NCBI RefSeq assembly: GCF_000499205.1 | Contig: NZ_AWUK01000047.1 | Coordinates: forward strand, 47,219 to 111,218 | Source of the DNA: Paenibacillus sp. MAEPY2 | GTDB taxonomy: Bacteria; Bacillota; Bacilli; Paenibacillales; Paenibacillaceae | DNA: 64,000 bases | Direction: 5' to 3' | Shown here: positions 44,401-51,965 of the stretch, one piece after another | Layout of the letters: each line of letters begins with the position of its first letter | How positions within the stretch are numbered: position 1 is the first letter of the stretch | The notes under the pieces: model-generated | Told to the model about the DNA's origin: nothing | Seen by the model: the letters and a program-made list of their open reading frames with translations, nothing else | The model's database searches: none | Position numbers and translations under genes: made by a program

Positions 44401-45971
44401 ATTCCATTGAACTGTATACCGAGAACGAGCAGGGAGATACATCTCATAAGCTTGAATATACGATGTTAACCAAACCGGAAGCTCCCAAGGAAGTGGAATA
44501 TCGTTCGACACAGGAGAGCATTCAACTTCAGTTTGAAAAGACCCATGTCAAGGGGGCTGAACAGTTCATCATTGAACGTGACGGTGCAGAGATTAGCCGA
44601 GTGTCTGTTGACGAGCCTTTTTACGAGGACCAGGGGCTTGAGCCTGGAGTGAATTATGTGTATACCATCAAAACCGTAAATGCGTCCGGTATTAGTGAAG
44701 CCGGATTCAATCTAAAAGCAGTTACGCTGCCTGGCAAAATTCCATCTCCACCTCAAGCGAAAGAACGCACTCAGCATGGTGCAGATATTATATGGGATAT
44801 GATTCCTGGAGCAGCAGGCTACCGCATCTATCAAGGAGACGAGCTGATTGCGACAACAACGGAAACGTCGATACATATAACTGAATTGAAAAGTGCCCAG
44901 CGCTATCCTAACTTGTCTATTGTACCTTTCAATGAGGCAGGAGACGGAGAGACGGTCAGTGTACCGGAATTCGAGACTTTGCCCTCCGATGAATTCACCG
45001 TTTCAGCGATCGCACAGAGTACAAGCAGCATTGTATTGAACTGGAAGCTGGAATCTTCGAATGAAACGATCGTGCTTTCTAGTAATGGACGGGAGATTTA
45101 TCGTGGAAAAGATCGAAGCTACATCTGGACAGGATTATCGGGTGGGCAGCGATATGATGTACTATTGTGGACTGAAAATTCAGCCGGAGAAAAAAGCGAA
45201 AGCCAGCAGGCCACGGCTGTGACTCTGCCCTATCCACCTCCAAGCGGAAGTGGGGCTGCTTCACCATCACCTTCCTCCAAACCGGAGGATGCTCAACCCG
45301 GGGTGTCTCAACCTGAGCTAAATGAGAAATCGGAAACAAGAGCCAAAAAAGAGGTCAAATTCATTGATATTGGCCAAACATTCAATAAAGATCAGATTAT
45401 ATGGCTGGCCGAGCAAAACATTATTCAAGGTGTAAGTGATACCCGCTTTGAACCGCGGCGTCCCATTACAAGAGCGGAGTTCACAGCACTAATTGTGCGA
45501 TTAATGGGCGTGGACACATCTGCCGATAATCAGCATGCTTTTCGGGATGTGAACGATCAGGATTGGTTTGCTCCAGAAATAGAAGCAGCCGTAAGCCGTG
45601 GAATGGTACATGGCATGGGAAATGGTAAATTTGCTCCACATGCGCTCGTAACCCGGGAACAGGCATCGAAGATTATTGCGAATGTTATTCGCAAAATCAA
45701 GCCGGAACCTGCAACTTCACGTCGCGCCTTTACGGATCAGATGGATGTGTCCGATTGGGCCAAAGAAGAGGTCGAAGAGCTTGCAGGAATGTACATGCTT
45801 ACCGGATACGAAGACGGCAGTTTCCGTCCCTTGCAGCATCTGAGCAGATCCGAGGCGGCAGCCCTGATCTTCCGACTGAACAAACTGATCCGTATTATAG
45901 AAGAGAACCAAACTATGGTCAACAATGAAACGAGTATAGACGCCGACACTAACACGTCAAAAACGGAGTGA
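38457..45971 (+). CDS. Giant secreted FN3-repeat surface protein with SLH anchor
   Basis: 2504 residues from TTG 38457, six bases behind AAAAGGAGAG; the earlier in-frame ATG 38370 precedes the leader terminator. Order: signal peptide (~1-43, Lys-rich start then VVLAFALLSPQALLV), an unrecognised beta-rich domain (~55-300), an Ig-like domain (~300-380), two FN3 (~380-555), five Ig/OmpL47-like modules of about 87 residues (~557-990, each with TAP/TGP...W.....V.ITAG and Y-rich end), fifteen FN3 modules (~990-2260), a Ser/Pro linker and three SLH domains (~2301, ~2360, ~2423; ITRAEF, VTREQA, LSRSEA). SLH domains bind pyruvylated wall polymer, so it is displayed on the cell surface. No catalytic motif is seen; adhesion or matrix binding is a guess. 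Confidence 0.92.
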   Translation: MKKSRKSVKKQAEQLTKVVLAFALLSPQALLVEWSSTAVMAEAVESISIVSDTASMKAVQSSKVKVEMNSDGKYRIVLLPNTNVFYGGDTGNVSTIIDHNGTPVNFKSLPLNYYRINNNVIEMSRQKDNVEYILRVSIVNATSQGGYMKVELEAVNRSGSTLNLGGTFYWDTMVNGNDASPFEVIENGWRNYSGGVQVTAFYANTYNVVDADRIFMGQYSSPDSAQLTGGSSPSSFTPGQTVTATDTAAQFWWNGKATANEASRKFSTIVGIGPKNAPPSFALSAPSSGQTYYKGEQLQISGTTRDTDVGDLLTVKWSIDGGSENILTQMTATGSNQSFNTNYTLPDTLADGAHTLQVWVMDDKGGVSSAGTVNFTVKSFVVPGTPTFTSVNPNNLTVNWDKKANDASVTYELKNVTTNQIFDTGTSNSRQVTGLTPNTPYSFAVRAKNAVGSYTGYSSPASKITLANTPSDAAVSQSGNSVTASWNNNGNPAGTIYKTEIRNSVGQVLASGATSSTRTELALTGLADGLYDVYVAALNGEGIQTPFTSAGQITKDTTGPTAPSIVVNPSSWTKEDVLVTITAGTDALSGVQKTQYKLGIGGEWQEYTVPFKVASEGNTLIIARSIDTFGNTGQEASVIARVDRTAPTPPVISLNPPEWTNSSVTVTLTAGTDEASGVGLTQYRLGGEGTWTDYREPFTIHTEGVTEIQARSVDRASNVSASTSATARIDKTGPEEPKITLSDDEWTNQDVSFEITSGEDTGSGLAKSQYRLNEQGPWIDYTGEVKVTKEGQTTIYARSLDRVGNVSTVAKAFIRLDKTAPTEPVITLSQSGWSKEAVQFTIAGSVDEHAISYEYSLNGAPYIVGNSGTVSSNGPTVIRARARDAVGNVSQEISRTAYVDQVAPTITFTPNGQGWSDTDITATVQYADSDSGINENSRWYRVTNSTTSPDNWNEAHSNEHIVSIESEGIWYIHAKTMDRAGNTYETVSAPYQIQRKPQQPGNVSIIQINETSAELTWDLPTGEWYTDGYQYEIINHTTGQSWTVDYPKHTLNDHSLSGGQVYEYEVRARNHAGLSDAVIVRALTIPAAPGSLQVRKVDSQPELAEVHFDSVQGATAYRIMAATSDGRIVYDQTFSDSSSIPYITNLIPGSIHTISVTALNESGAGESSRAGFLTLPAAPGEFAAVQIREHEISLAWETVTSATYYSLSRSESGVYEGLETEFVDTGLDSGTEYSYELLAANETGEGPVASLQKLATLPGSVESLSIDNATTTSLRLSWNPVRGAEQYEVFVNGEKRETLPAGTYEWVITGLTAGVMYQLEVQASNGSGRGQASRTSGTTLPESPSGLHFVQPTETGATLRWDEVPGATKYRVVLEGQSYEISDTRLEVHQLSGSRRYTYQVEAGNAAGYGAATSSELLTLPTRPEGLTVTRTDETSIGVEWESVHTAESYIVKINGTEAGRTSGLAYTAGELVPGMEYLVEVQAVNASGTGQSASLIRLSKPAPPSGIVVEPGAHKAILSWASVAGASEYVIQQGNKEIYRGTELTAFISGLQDGTMHHYTLVAVNRQGTASEATKVSVLTLPEKPVEIQVLEVSENRLSLDFTKTGVKGAEEYIIERNGREIARMDASEILFVDENLSPGTKYTYKIRAVNASGTGASLTYGITTQTLPLSEDGITVTKGTHAFDMSWEAVKGAAAYEIRNQTTGEIQTVTEPSVHLASLLDGTTYAFELTVMNEDGHRSSSVQFLLLTRPISPQTACIAAVTDQSATLDLSGSATRGADQFIILRNGIEIDRIPAESNSYEDKDLTPGERYTYTVKTSNTSGDSDTGFDVQVRTLPATITETLHPDVIEETKAVIKWKQVQGADGYIVMIADDEVTTITESEITEVTLNGLTSAAQYDQVQIVPYNTAGNGSPMVVAPFFTLPHVDSVEMKLYPETDHARLEWAFPYLNETFVILIDGKELYRGKQKEYIVNQLQGGTNYSIELYTENEQGDTSHKLEYTMLTKPEAPKEVEYRSTQESIQLQFEKTHVKGAEQFIIERDGAEISRVSVDEPFYEDQGLEPGVNYVYTIKTVNASGISEAGFNLKAVTLPGKIPSPPQAKERTQHGADIIWDMIPGAAGYRIYQGDELIATTTETSIHITELKSAQRYPNLSIVPFNEAGDGETVSVPEFETLPSDEFTVSAIAQSTSSIVLNWKLESSNETIVLSSNGREIYRGKDRSYIWTGLSGGQRYDVLLWTENSAGEKSESQQATAVTLPYPPPSGSGAASPSPSSKPEDAQPGVSQPELNEKSETRAKKEVKFIDIGQTFNKDQIIWLAEQNIIQGVSDTRFEPRRPITRAEFTALIVRLMGVDTSADNQHAFRDVNDQDWFAPEIEAAVSRGMVHGMGNGKFAPHALVTREQASKIIANVIRKIKPEPATSRRAFTDQMDVSDWAKEEVEELAGMYMLTGYEDGSFRPLQHLSRSEAAALIFRLNKLIRIIEENQTMVNNETSIDADTNTSKTE
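43716..45228 (+). repeat. Two tandem copies of a three-module FN3 block
   Basis: Modules starting near 43716, 43966 and 44228 correspond in order to modules near 44482, 44735 and 44983. Shared marks: ADQFIILRNG against AEQFIIERDG, QIVPYNTAG against SIVPFNEAG, and ELYRGK against EIYRGK. The block is about 750 bases, showing duplication by triplets rather than single modules. Confidence 0.7.
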
Positions 45972-46049
45972 ACAACGTAGAAGGAATCACATGTAACTTT
46001 ATCCTTTCATCATCTTAAGTAGCCACATTATCGGTTGTTCAACTTTTAA

Positions 46050-46058
46050 TGTTATAAT
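46050..46058 (+). promoter_or_regulatory. Extended -10 promoter of treR
   Basis: TGTTATAAT lies 47 bases before the treR start; no good -35 is at standard distance. Confidence 0.45.
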
Positions 46059-46105
46059 AGGTAGCTAATATGACAAAAAAGGGTAATGGACAGTGGTGAT
46101 GAATA

Positions 46106-46816
46106 ATGAATAATAAATTTATCCGAATCTATGAAGATATTGCAGCTCGTATTCGGACTGGAGAAATTGAAGCAGGTACATTGCTTCCATCGGAACTGGA
46201 TCTATCGGAAAGTTATCAAACGTCCAGAGAAACTATTCGCAAGGCGCTGAAAATGCTGTCTGAAGAAGGTTATATTCAGAAAATTCAAGGCAAGGGCTCC
46301 ATTGTATTGGATATACGTAAAATCGATTTTCCTATTTCAGGTCTTGTGAGCTTCAAGGAACTGGCTAAAAAAATGGGACATCGGGCCAAAACGTACGTTA
46401 AGGTTTTTGAAGAAAAAAAGGTTGATCAGGCCTTGTTCAAAAAAATCAATTTTGGTCTGAATGAAAAGGTCTGGGAGATCAGACGTGTGCGCCAAGTGGA
46501 TGGCGAACATGTCATTCTGGACAAGGACCATATAAGCCAGCGGCTTATTCCCGGTTTGAATAAGGAAATATGTAATGACTCCATCTTTGAGTACATTGAG
46601 GAAGAGCTGGGGCTGACCATTTCTTTTGCGAAAAAGGAAATATTGGTGGAGGAGCCAACTGCTGAGGATAGGGAATTGCTTGATCTCGAAGGGTTTCACA
46701 ATGTAGTTGTAGTTAGAAGCCAGGTTTACCTGGAGGATGCCAGCCAGTTCCAGTTCACAGAGGCGAGGCATCGCCCGGACAAGTTCAGATTTGTGGATTT
46801 TGCCCGGCGCAGATAA
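46106..46816 (+). CDS. treR: Trehalose operon repressor, GntR family
   Basis: 236 residues very like B. subtilis TreR throughout. N-terminal GntR winged helix (LPSELDLSESYQTSRETIRKALKMLSEEGYIQKIQGKGS), then a UTRA effector domain with FPISGLVSFKELA, VDGEHVILDKD, FEYIEEELGLTISFAKKEI and the C-terminus FRFVDFARR. In B. subtilis it represses treP-treA and responds to trehalose-6-phosphate. Here no trehalose PTS or phospho-alpha-glucosidase gene is adjacent; the neighbours are the surface protein and a mannanase. It may act on distant tre genes or have drifted to another target. Confidence 0.9.
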   Translation: MNNKFIRIYEDIAARIRTGEIEAGTLLPSELDLSESYQTSRETIRKALKMLSEEGYIQKIQGKGSIVLDIRKIDFPISGLVSFKELAKKMGHRAKTYVKVFEEKKVDQALFKKINFGLNEKVWEIRRVRQVDGEHVILDKDHISQRLIPGLNKEICNDSIFEYIEEELGLTISFAKKEILVEEPTAEDRELLDLEGFHNVVVVRSQVYLEDASQFQFTEARHRPDKFRFVDFARRR

Positions 46817-46836
46817 GGTTCATTGACCTTCCATAC

Positions 46837-46892
46837 AACAAAGAGAGTACCTTTTCACTTCTTTTATCGGTGAATGAGGTACTCTCTTTGTT
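46837..46892 (+). terminator. Intrinsic terminator after treR
   Basis: AACAAAGAGAGTACCT (46837-46852) pairs perfectly with 46877-46892, with an inner CAC/GTG match. Confidence 0.8.
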
Positions 46893-47134
46893 ATGGAGCT
46901 CAAAATTAATTCCTTATCATGGTAAAAATAACTTGACCGGTAAGCGTTTTCAATTTATCATATGTCCATAACCTTATCGATAAGGTAAATAAATTTAAAA
47001 CATTTATATTATATTAAGTTATTTATTTGTATTTATAACCTTTTGTGATTGTAATTTACTCTTGATTTTAGTTAACTTATTGCCTTGAGCAGGGTTAATT
47101 GAAATAAACAAAAAAATGTAGGAGGTTCTAACGA
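46893..47134. promoter_or_regulatory. Mannanase upstream region with cre-like site and 16-base palindrome
   Basis: GGTAAGCGTTTTCA (46939-46952) matches the CcpA cre consensus (TGnAAnCGnWnnCW) at all but the first base. ACCTTATCGATAAGGT (46971-46986) is a perfect palindrome and a candidate operator for another regulator. A 60-base A/T-rich stretch follows, then AGGAGG (47122-47127) before the start. Confidence 0.55.
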
Positions 47135-48115
47135 ATGGTCAAATTGCAAAAGTGTACAGTCTTCACCGTAATTGCTGCACTTATGTTAGTGATTCTGGGA
47201 AGTACTGCGCCCAAAGCGTCTGCTGCTACAGGATTTTATGTAAGTGGTGGGAAATTGTACGATTCCACTGGCAAGGCATTTGTCATGAGAGGTGTCAATC
47301 ATGGACATTCCTGGTTTAAAAATGATCTGAACACGGCTATCCCTGCGATTGCCAAAACAGGTGCCAACACCGTACGAATTGTGCTGTCCAATGGTGTACA
47401 GTACACGAAAGACGATCTGAACGCCGTTAAAAACATCATTAATGTTATAAGCGCAAACAAAATGATTGCGGTGCTTGAAGTACATGATGCAACAGGTAAG
47501 GATGACTATAATTCGTTGGATGCAGCGGTGAACTACTGGATTAGCATCAAGGAAGCACTCATTGGCAAAGAAGACAGGGTTATCGTTAATATTGCGAATG
47601 AATGGTATGGAACATGGAACGGCAGTGCCTGGGCTGACGGATACAAAAAGGCGATTCCGAAGTTAAGAAATGCCGGTATTAACAATACATTGATTGTGGA
47701 TGCAGCCGGCTGGGGGCAGTACCCACAATCCATCGTAGACTATGGACAAAGTGTATTTGCAGCAGATTCACAGAAAAACACGGTATTCTCCATTCACATG
47801 TATGAATATGCCGGTAAAGATGCGGCAACCGTCAAAGCCAACATGGAAAGTGTGCTGAACAAAGGATTGGCCCTGATTATCGGTGAGTTTGGTGGATATC
47901 ACACGAATGGGGATGTCGATGAATATGCGATCATGAAATATGGTCAGGAAAAAGGCGTGGGCTGGCTCGCTTGGTCCTGGTATGGCAACAACTCTGATTT
48001 GAGCTATTTGGATTTGGCTATGGGCCCTAATGGAAGTTTGACAAGCTTTGGCAACACGGTCGTTAACGACACCTATGGAATTAAAAATACATCCCAAAAA
48101 GCAGGGATTTACTAG
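47135..48115 (+). CDS. Secreted GH5 beta-mannanase (subfamily 8 type)
   Basis: 326 residues with a signal peptide (VIAALMLVILGS, cleavage near APKASAA, residue ~31) and a single GH5 TIM barrel. Acid/base Glu156 lies in NIANEWYGTW and nucleophile Glu251 in LIIGEFGGYH. GVNHGHSWF, AVLEVHDATG and the tryptophan-rich LAWSWYGN fit bacterial endo-1,4-beta-mannanases of subfamily 8, which cut mannan and galactomannan outside the cell. No carbohydrate-binding module or SLH is attached. The upstream cre-like site suggests catabolite repression by CcpA. Confidence 0.87.
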   Translation: MVKLQKCTVFTVIAALMLVILGSTAPKASAATGFYVSGGKLYDSTGKAFVMRGVNHGHSWFKNDLNTAIPAIAKTGANTVRIVLSNGVQYTKDDLNAVKNIINVISANKMIAVLEVHDATGKDDYNSLDAAVNYWISIKEALIGKEDRVIVNIANEWYGTWNGSAWADGYKKAIPKLRNAGINNTLIVDAAGWGQYPQSIVDYGQSVFAADSQKNTVFSIHMYEYAGKDAATVKANMESVLNKGLALIIGEFGGYHTNGDVDEYAIMKYGQEKGVGWLAWSWYGNNSDLSYLDLAMGPNGSLTSFGNTVVNDTYGIKNTSQKAGIY

Positions 48116-48194
48116 AATCTATCTTTCCATACAAGGTTCAAACAATTACCGAGAAGCATTCAAGCTTCTTTAGAAGATAAAATTCTCACCAAAA

Positions 48195-48225
48195 CACTCT
48201 GACCAATAACGTCAGGGTTTTTTTA
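48195..48225 (+). terminator. Intrinsic terminator after the mannanase
   Basis: ACTCTGAC pairs with GTCAGGGT (one wobble) around a 7-base loop, followed by seven T. Confidence 0.85.
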
Positions 48226-48280
48226 ATAGTAAATCATTAGAACAAATTCCTTTTGAATCTTTCCGTTTATATTCAAAAAC

Positions 48281-48299
48281 TTTTGTTTTCAAAACAAAA
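48281..48299. promoter_or_regulatory. Palindromic operator candidate before the rhamnose genes
   Basis: TTTTGTTTT-C-AAAACAAAA is a 19-base palindrome around one central base, 55 bases before the first rhamnose gene. It is a candidate site for a DeoR-type rhamnose repressor (RhaR in B. subtilis), which is not in the window. Confidence 0.45.
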
Positions 48300-48353
48300 C
48301 AAAGGTGATAAACTCAGATTAGGAACAAAACAAACATTATCGGAGGGGAACAA

Positions 48354-50423
48354 ATGGTACAGAGTTTATGGAATTCATCACAGGCTTCGGAGAAAACAAC
48401 TGGACTGGAGCAACTGGTCTATCGATCCAATCTGATTGGTGCAGATCGTCGTGTATGTAACATTTTTGGAGGCAACACCTCTACCAAAACGACGGTGAAA
48501 GATTTTCGCGGCCGTGATATAGAAGTGATGTATGTAAAAGGCAGCGGATCTGACCTGGCTTCTATGCAGGCGAAGCATTTTACAGGCCTTGGACTTGAAG
48601 ACATTCGTCCATTAATCGAACGTGAATCCATGTCGGATGAAGAGATGGTCGAATATCTGGGACATTGCATGATCGATTCCAAACATCCACGTGCGTCCAT
48701 TGAGACGTTGCTGCATGCGTTCCTTCCATATAAACATGTGGACCATACCCATCCGGATGCAATTATTAGTCTGTGTTGTGCAGATAACGGAAAAGAACTG
48801 GCTAAAGAGATTTACGGAGACCGATTTGTATGGGTTCCTTATGTGCGTCCCGGATTCACACTGTCCAAGATGATTGCTGAAAGCGTATTCTCGAATCCAA
48901 ATGCCGAACTGGTTCTGATGGAGAAGCACGGACTCGTGACTTGGGGAGAAACCTCCGAAGAATGTTACGCCCAGACGATCAAAATAATTAATGAAGCGGA
49001 AGCCTTCATTGAAGCACGTGTTGACGAAGAAAACCTGTTTGGCGGAGAGAAACATCCCGCGCTTGAGGCAGAGGTTCGTCGTCAGATCGTATCCAAAGTA
49101 ATGCCGACCATTCGGGGAGCGGTTTCGGATAGCAAAAAAATGATTTTGTCCTTTGACGATCAGGAGGATGTGCTTGCCTTTGTTGGAGGAGTGGACTCAC
49201 CAGAACTGTCACAGGTGGGCGCGGCGTGCCCGGATCATTTGGTGCACACCAAAGTGGTACCTCTATTCATTGATTGGACACCGGACGCGGAGGATATCGA
49301 AGGGCTGAAATCCAAGCTGGTGGAAGGCGTAGCCACCTACAAAGAACAATATCAAGCATATTTTGAAAGCAACAAAAACGAAGGCGACGTGATGTTCGAA
49401 GCTGCGCCTCGTGTCATTCTCATCCCGGGTGTGGGTATGATTAACACAGGCAAGAGCTGGGCGCTGTCCCAGGTAAGCGGGGCGTTGTATCATAGAGCCA
49501 TTGCCGTGATGCGTGGTGCGACAAGTTTAGGCCAATTCGTATCCCTCAGCGCCAATGAATCCTACAATGTAGAGTACTGGCCGCTTGAGCTGTACAAATT
49601 ATCGCTGGCTCCGGCAGAGACCGAATTTTCCCGCAAAGTGGCGTTCATTACCGGGGGTGCCGGTGGAATTGGAAGTGAAACAGCACGCAGATTAGTATCT
49701 GAAGGGGCACACGTCGTTCTCGCGGACCTCAACCTTGAAGGAGCGCAGAAGGTAGCTCAGGAAATTAACGACCAATATGGTGCGAATCGCGCATATGCAT
49801 TGAAGATGGACGTGACCGATGAGGAAGCGGTGCAATCTGCGTATGCCGAAGTTGCTGTACAATATGGCGGAGTGGATATCATCGTAAATAATGCGGGCTT
49901 GGCCACCTCCAGTCCATTTGACGAAACCTCGTTAAAGGAATGGAACCTGAATATGAGTGTGCTGGGTACGGGGTATTTCCTTGTGGCGCGTGAGGCCTTC
50001 AAATTGATGAAACAGCAGGGGATTGGCGGCAGTATGGTATTTATCGGGTCCAAAAACTCGGTTTATGCGGGTAAAAGCGCCTCTGCTTACAGCTCAGCCA
50101 AAGCGCTTGAGGCTCATTTGGCTCGCTGCATCGCCGCGGAAGGTGGGGAATACGGCATTCGTGTGAATACAATTCTCCCGGATGCCATCCTGCAAGGTTC
50201 AGCGATCTGGAACGGTTCATGGAGAAATGAACGTGCTGCAGCCTATGGCATCGAACCGGACCAACTGGAAGAGTACTATCGTAAACGTACAACTTTGCTC
50301 GTCAATATTTATCCAAGAGACATTGCGGAAGGCATTGCCTTCTTTGCCTCTTCCAGATCGGAAAAAACAACCGGTTGTATGATGACCATTGATGGCGGTG
50401 TGCCGGCAGCATTTACACGATAA
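48354..50423 (+). CDS. rhaE: Bifunctional rhamnulose-1-phosphate aldolase / L-lactaldehyde dehydrogenase
   Basis: 689 residues, a fusion. Residues 1-~410 are a class II aldolase (FGGNTSTKTT, KGSGSDLA, HTHPDAIISL zinc histidines, VLMEKHGLVTWG); ~425-689 are a short-chain dehydrogenase (AFITGGAGGIGSETA, NNAGLATSS, catalytic SAYSSAK). The match is to B. subtilis YuxG (RhaEW). The aldolase splits L-rhamnulose-1-phosphate to dihydroxyacetone phosphate and L-lactaldehyde; the second domain handles the lactaldehyde. GGAGGGGA precedes ATG. rhaA follows 18 bases later. Confidence 0.92.
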   Translation: MVQSLWNSSQASEKTTGLEQLVYRSNLIGADRRVCNIFGGNTSTKTTVKDFRGRDIEVMYVKGSGSDLASMQAKHFTGLGLEDIRPLIERESMSDEEMVEYLGHCMIDSKHPRASIETLLHAFLPYKHVDHTHPDAIISLCCADNGKELAKEIYGDRFVWVPYVRPGFTLSKMIAESVFSNPNAELVLMEKHGLVTWGETSEECYAQTIKIINEAEAFIEARVDEENLFGGEKHPALEAEVRRQIVSKVMPTIRGAVSDSKKMILSFDDQEDVLAFVGGVDSPELSQVGAACPDHLVHTKVVPLFIDWTPDAEDIEGLKSKLVEGVATYKEQYQAYFESNKNEGDVMFEAAPRVILIPGVGMINTGKSWALSQVSGALYHRAIAVMRGATSLGQFVSLSANESYNVEYWPLELYKLSLAPAETEFSRKVAFITGGAGGIGSETARRLVSEGAHVVLADLNLEGAQKVAQEINDQYGANRAYALKMDVTDEEAVQSAYAEVAVQYGGVDIIVNNAGLATSSPFDETSLKEWNLNMSVLGTGYFLVAREAFKLMKQQGIGGSMVFIGSKNSVYAGKSASAYSSAKALEAHLARCIAAEGGEYGIRVNTILPDAILQGSAIWNGSWRNERAAAYGIEPDQLEEYYRKRTTLLVNIYPRDIAEGIAFFASSRSEKTTGCMMTIDGGVPAAFTR

Positions 50424-50441
50424 TAAGGAGGGTTCTCGCAC

Positions 50442-51713
50442 ATGGAAAATCAAGTCAAGCAAGCATATGAAGCAGCCAAATCATTATATGCGCAGCATGG
50501 AATTGATACGGATGAAGTGTTGAAGAAACTCGCAGAGATCAAAGTGTCTGTCCACTGTTGGCAGGGGGACGATGTAAAAGGCTTTCTGAATAAAGACGGA
50601 GAACTCACCGGTGGAATATCCGTTACAGGACAGTATCCGGGGGCTGCAACGACACCTGCAGAGCTTCGGGCAGACCTGGAGCAAGCATTCTCCATGATTC
50701 CCGGCAAACATAAGGTTAATTTGCATGCGATTTACGCGGATACGGACGAACAAGTGGAGCTGGATCGGATTGAGCCAAAGCATTATGAGAACTGGGTAAA
50801 ATGGGCCAAAGAACAGGGGCTCGGTCTGGATTTCAATCCAACCTGCTTTTCTCATGAAAAATCAAGTGATGGATTCACGCTAAGTCACCCTGATCCGGCG
50901 ATTCGCAAGTTCTGGATTGATCACTGCAAAGCATCCCGCCGCATTGGTGCTTACTTTGGTGAGCAGCTGGGTCAGACCTGTGTAACCAATGTGTGGGTAC
51001 CGGACGGGTTCAAGGATAATCCGATTGATCGGATGACACCGCGGAAGCGGCTCAAGGATTCGCTGGATGAGGTATTTGCCGAGAAACTTGATCCGAAGTA
51101 CCATCTGGATGCGGTAGAGAGCAAGCTCTTTGGCCTTGGTTCCGAAGCGTATGTTGTGGGTTCGCATGAATTCTATATGGGCTATGGACTACAAAATGAT
51201 ACGTTAATCTGCCTTGATGCCGGACATTTTCATCCAACGGAAGTGATATCCAACAAACTGTCTTCTTTGGCCCTGTTTACCAGCGGTATTCTGCTGCATG
51301 TCAGTCGTCCAATGCGTTGGGACAGTGACCATGTTGTCATTATGGATGATGAGCTGCTGGAAATCGCCCGCGAACTGGTGCGTCATGATCTGCTTCCAAC
51401 GACACATATCGGCCTCGATTTCTTTGATGGAAGCATTAATAGGGTTGCTGCGTGGGTGGTCGGCACACGTAATACGATTAAAGCACTGCTGCGTGCAATG
51501 TTGGAACCTGTGGATGCCCTGAAATCAGCTGAACTGGCCGGGGATTATACGCTTCGCCTTGCTTTGACGGAAGAGTTCAAGTCCTATCCTTTCGGCGCGA
51601 TTTGGGATTATTATTGTGCTCAGAAGCAAGTGCCTGTACGTGAACAGTGGATTGCTGAGATCAAAACGTATGAGCAGGAAGTTTTGCTTCAGCGCGATAA
51701 GTCTTTCGTATAA
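50442..51713 (+). CDS. rhaA: L-rhamnose isomerase
   Basis: 423 residues, full length. Metal- and substrate-binding segments are present: KVSVHCWQGDDV, GLDFNPTCFSH, CLDAGHFHPTEVI, MRWDSDHVV and GLDFFDGSINR. It converts L-rhamnose to L-rhamnulose, one step before the kinase (RhaB), which is absent here; the next enzyme, RhaE, is the preceding gene. Thus the operon holds the first and third enzymes only, in reverse metabolic order. AAGGAGGG lies upstream and a terminator follows. Confidence 0.95.
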   Translation: MENQVKQAYEAAKSLYAQHGIDTDEVLKKLAEIKVSVHCWQGDDVKGFLNKDGELTGGISVTGQYPGAATTPAELRADLEQAFSMIPGKHKVNLHAIYADTDEQVELDRIEPKHYENWVKWAKEQGLGLDFNPTCFSHEKSSDGFTLSHPDPAIRKFWIDHCKASRRIGAYFGEQLGQTCVTNVWVPDGFKDNPIDRMTPRKRLKDSLDEVFAEKLDPKYHLDAVESKLFGLGSEAYVVGSHEFYMGYGLQNDTLICLDAGHFHPTEVISNKLSSLALFTSGILLHVSRPMRWDSDHVVIMDDELLEIARELVRHDLLPTTHIGLDFFDGSINRVAAWVVGTRNTIKALLRAMLEPVDALKSAELAGDYTLRLALTEEFKSYPFGAIWDYYCAQKQVPVREQWIAEIKTYEQEVLLQRDKSFV

Positions 51714-51809
51714 TATATATTCGGTTTGCGGTATAAGATAAGAAGCAGTTGATAGTTGGACTCGTGATTATATAAGCAATTATTGTATTATTCACGTTCA
51801 TATAATGCA

Positions 51810-51846
51810 AGCCACAGTGAATCAACCCTTCGCTGTGGCCTTTTTG
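51810..51846 (+). terminator. Intrinsic terminator after rhaA
   Basis: GCCACAG pairs with CTGTGGC, with inner GAA/TTC, followed by CTTTTTG. Confidence 0.85.
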
Positions 51847-51913
51847 TATGGGAAAAAAGCTGCGCGATGCATAAGTGGGGTCAAAGTTTCCATACTAAAA
51901 ATACATAAAAAAA

Positions 51914-51947
51914 TGCAACGCATTATTGTTGTCATTATTGCAACGCA
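51914..51947 (+). repeat. Short direct repeats in the RNase J leader
   Basis: TGCAACGCA occurs at 51914-51922 and 51939-51947, with CATTATTG at 51921-51928 and 51933-51940 between them, just before the ribosome site. The role is unknown. Confidence 0.45.
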
Positions 51948-51965
51948 GAGGAGGATCAATCCGAT

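Noticed and set aside
39600..45240. Repeat array as CRISPR or mobile element
   Set aside because: The repeats are diverged FN3 and Ig coding modules, in frame, about 255 bases each, with no spacer structure.
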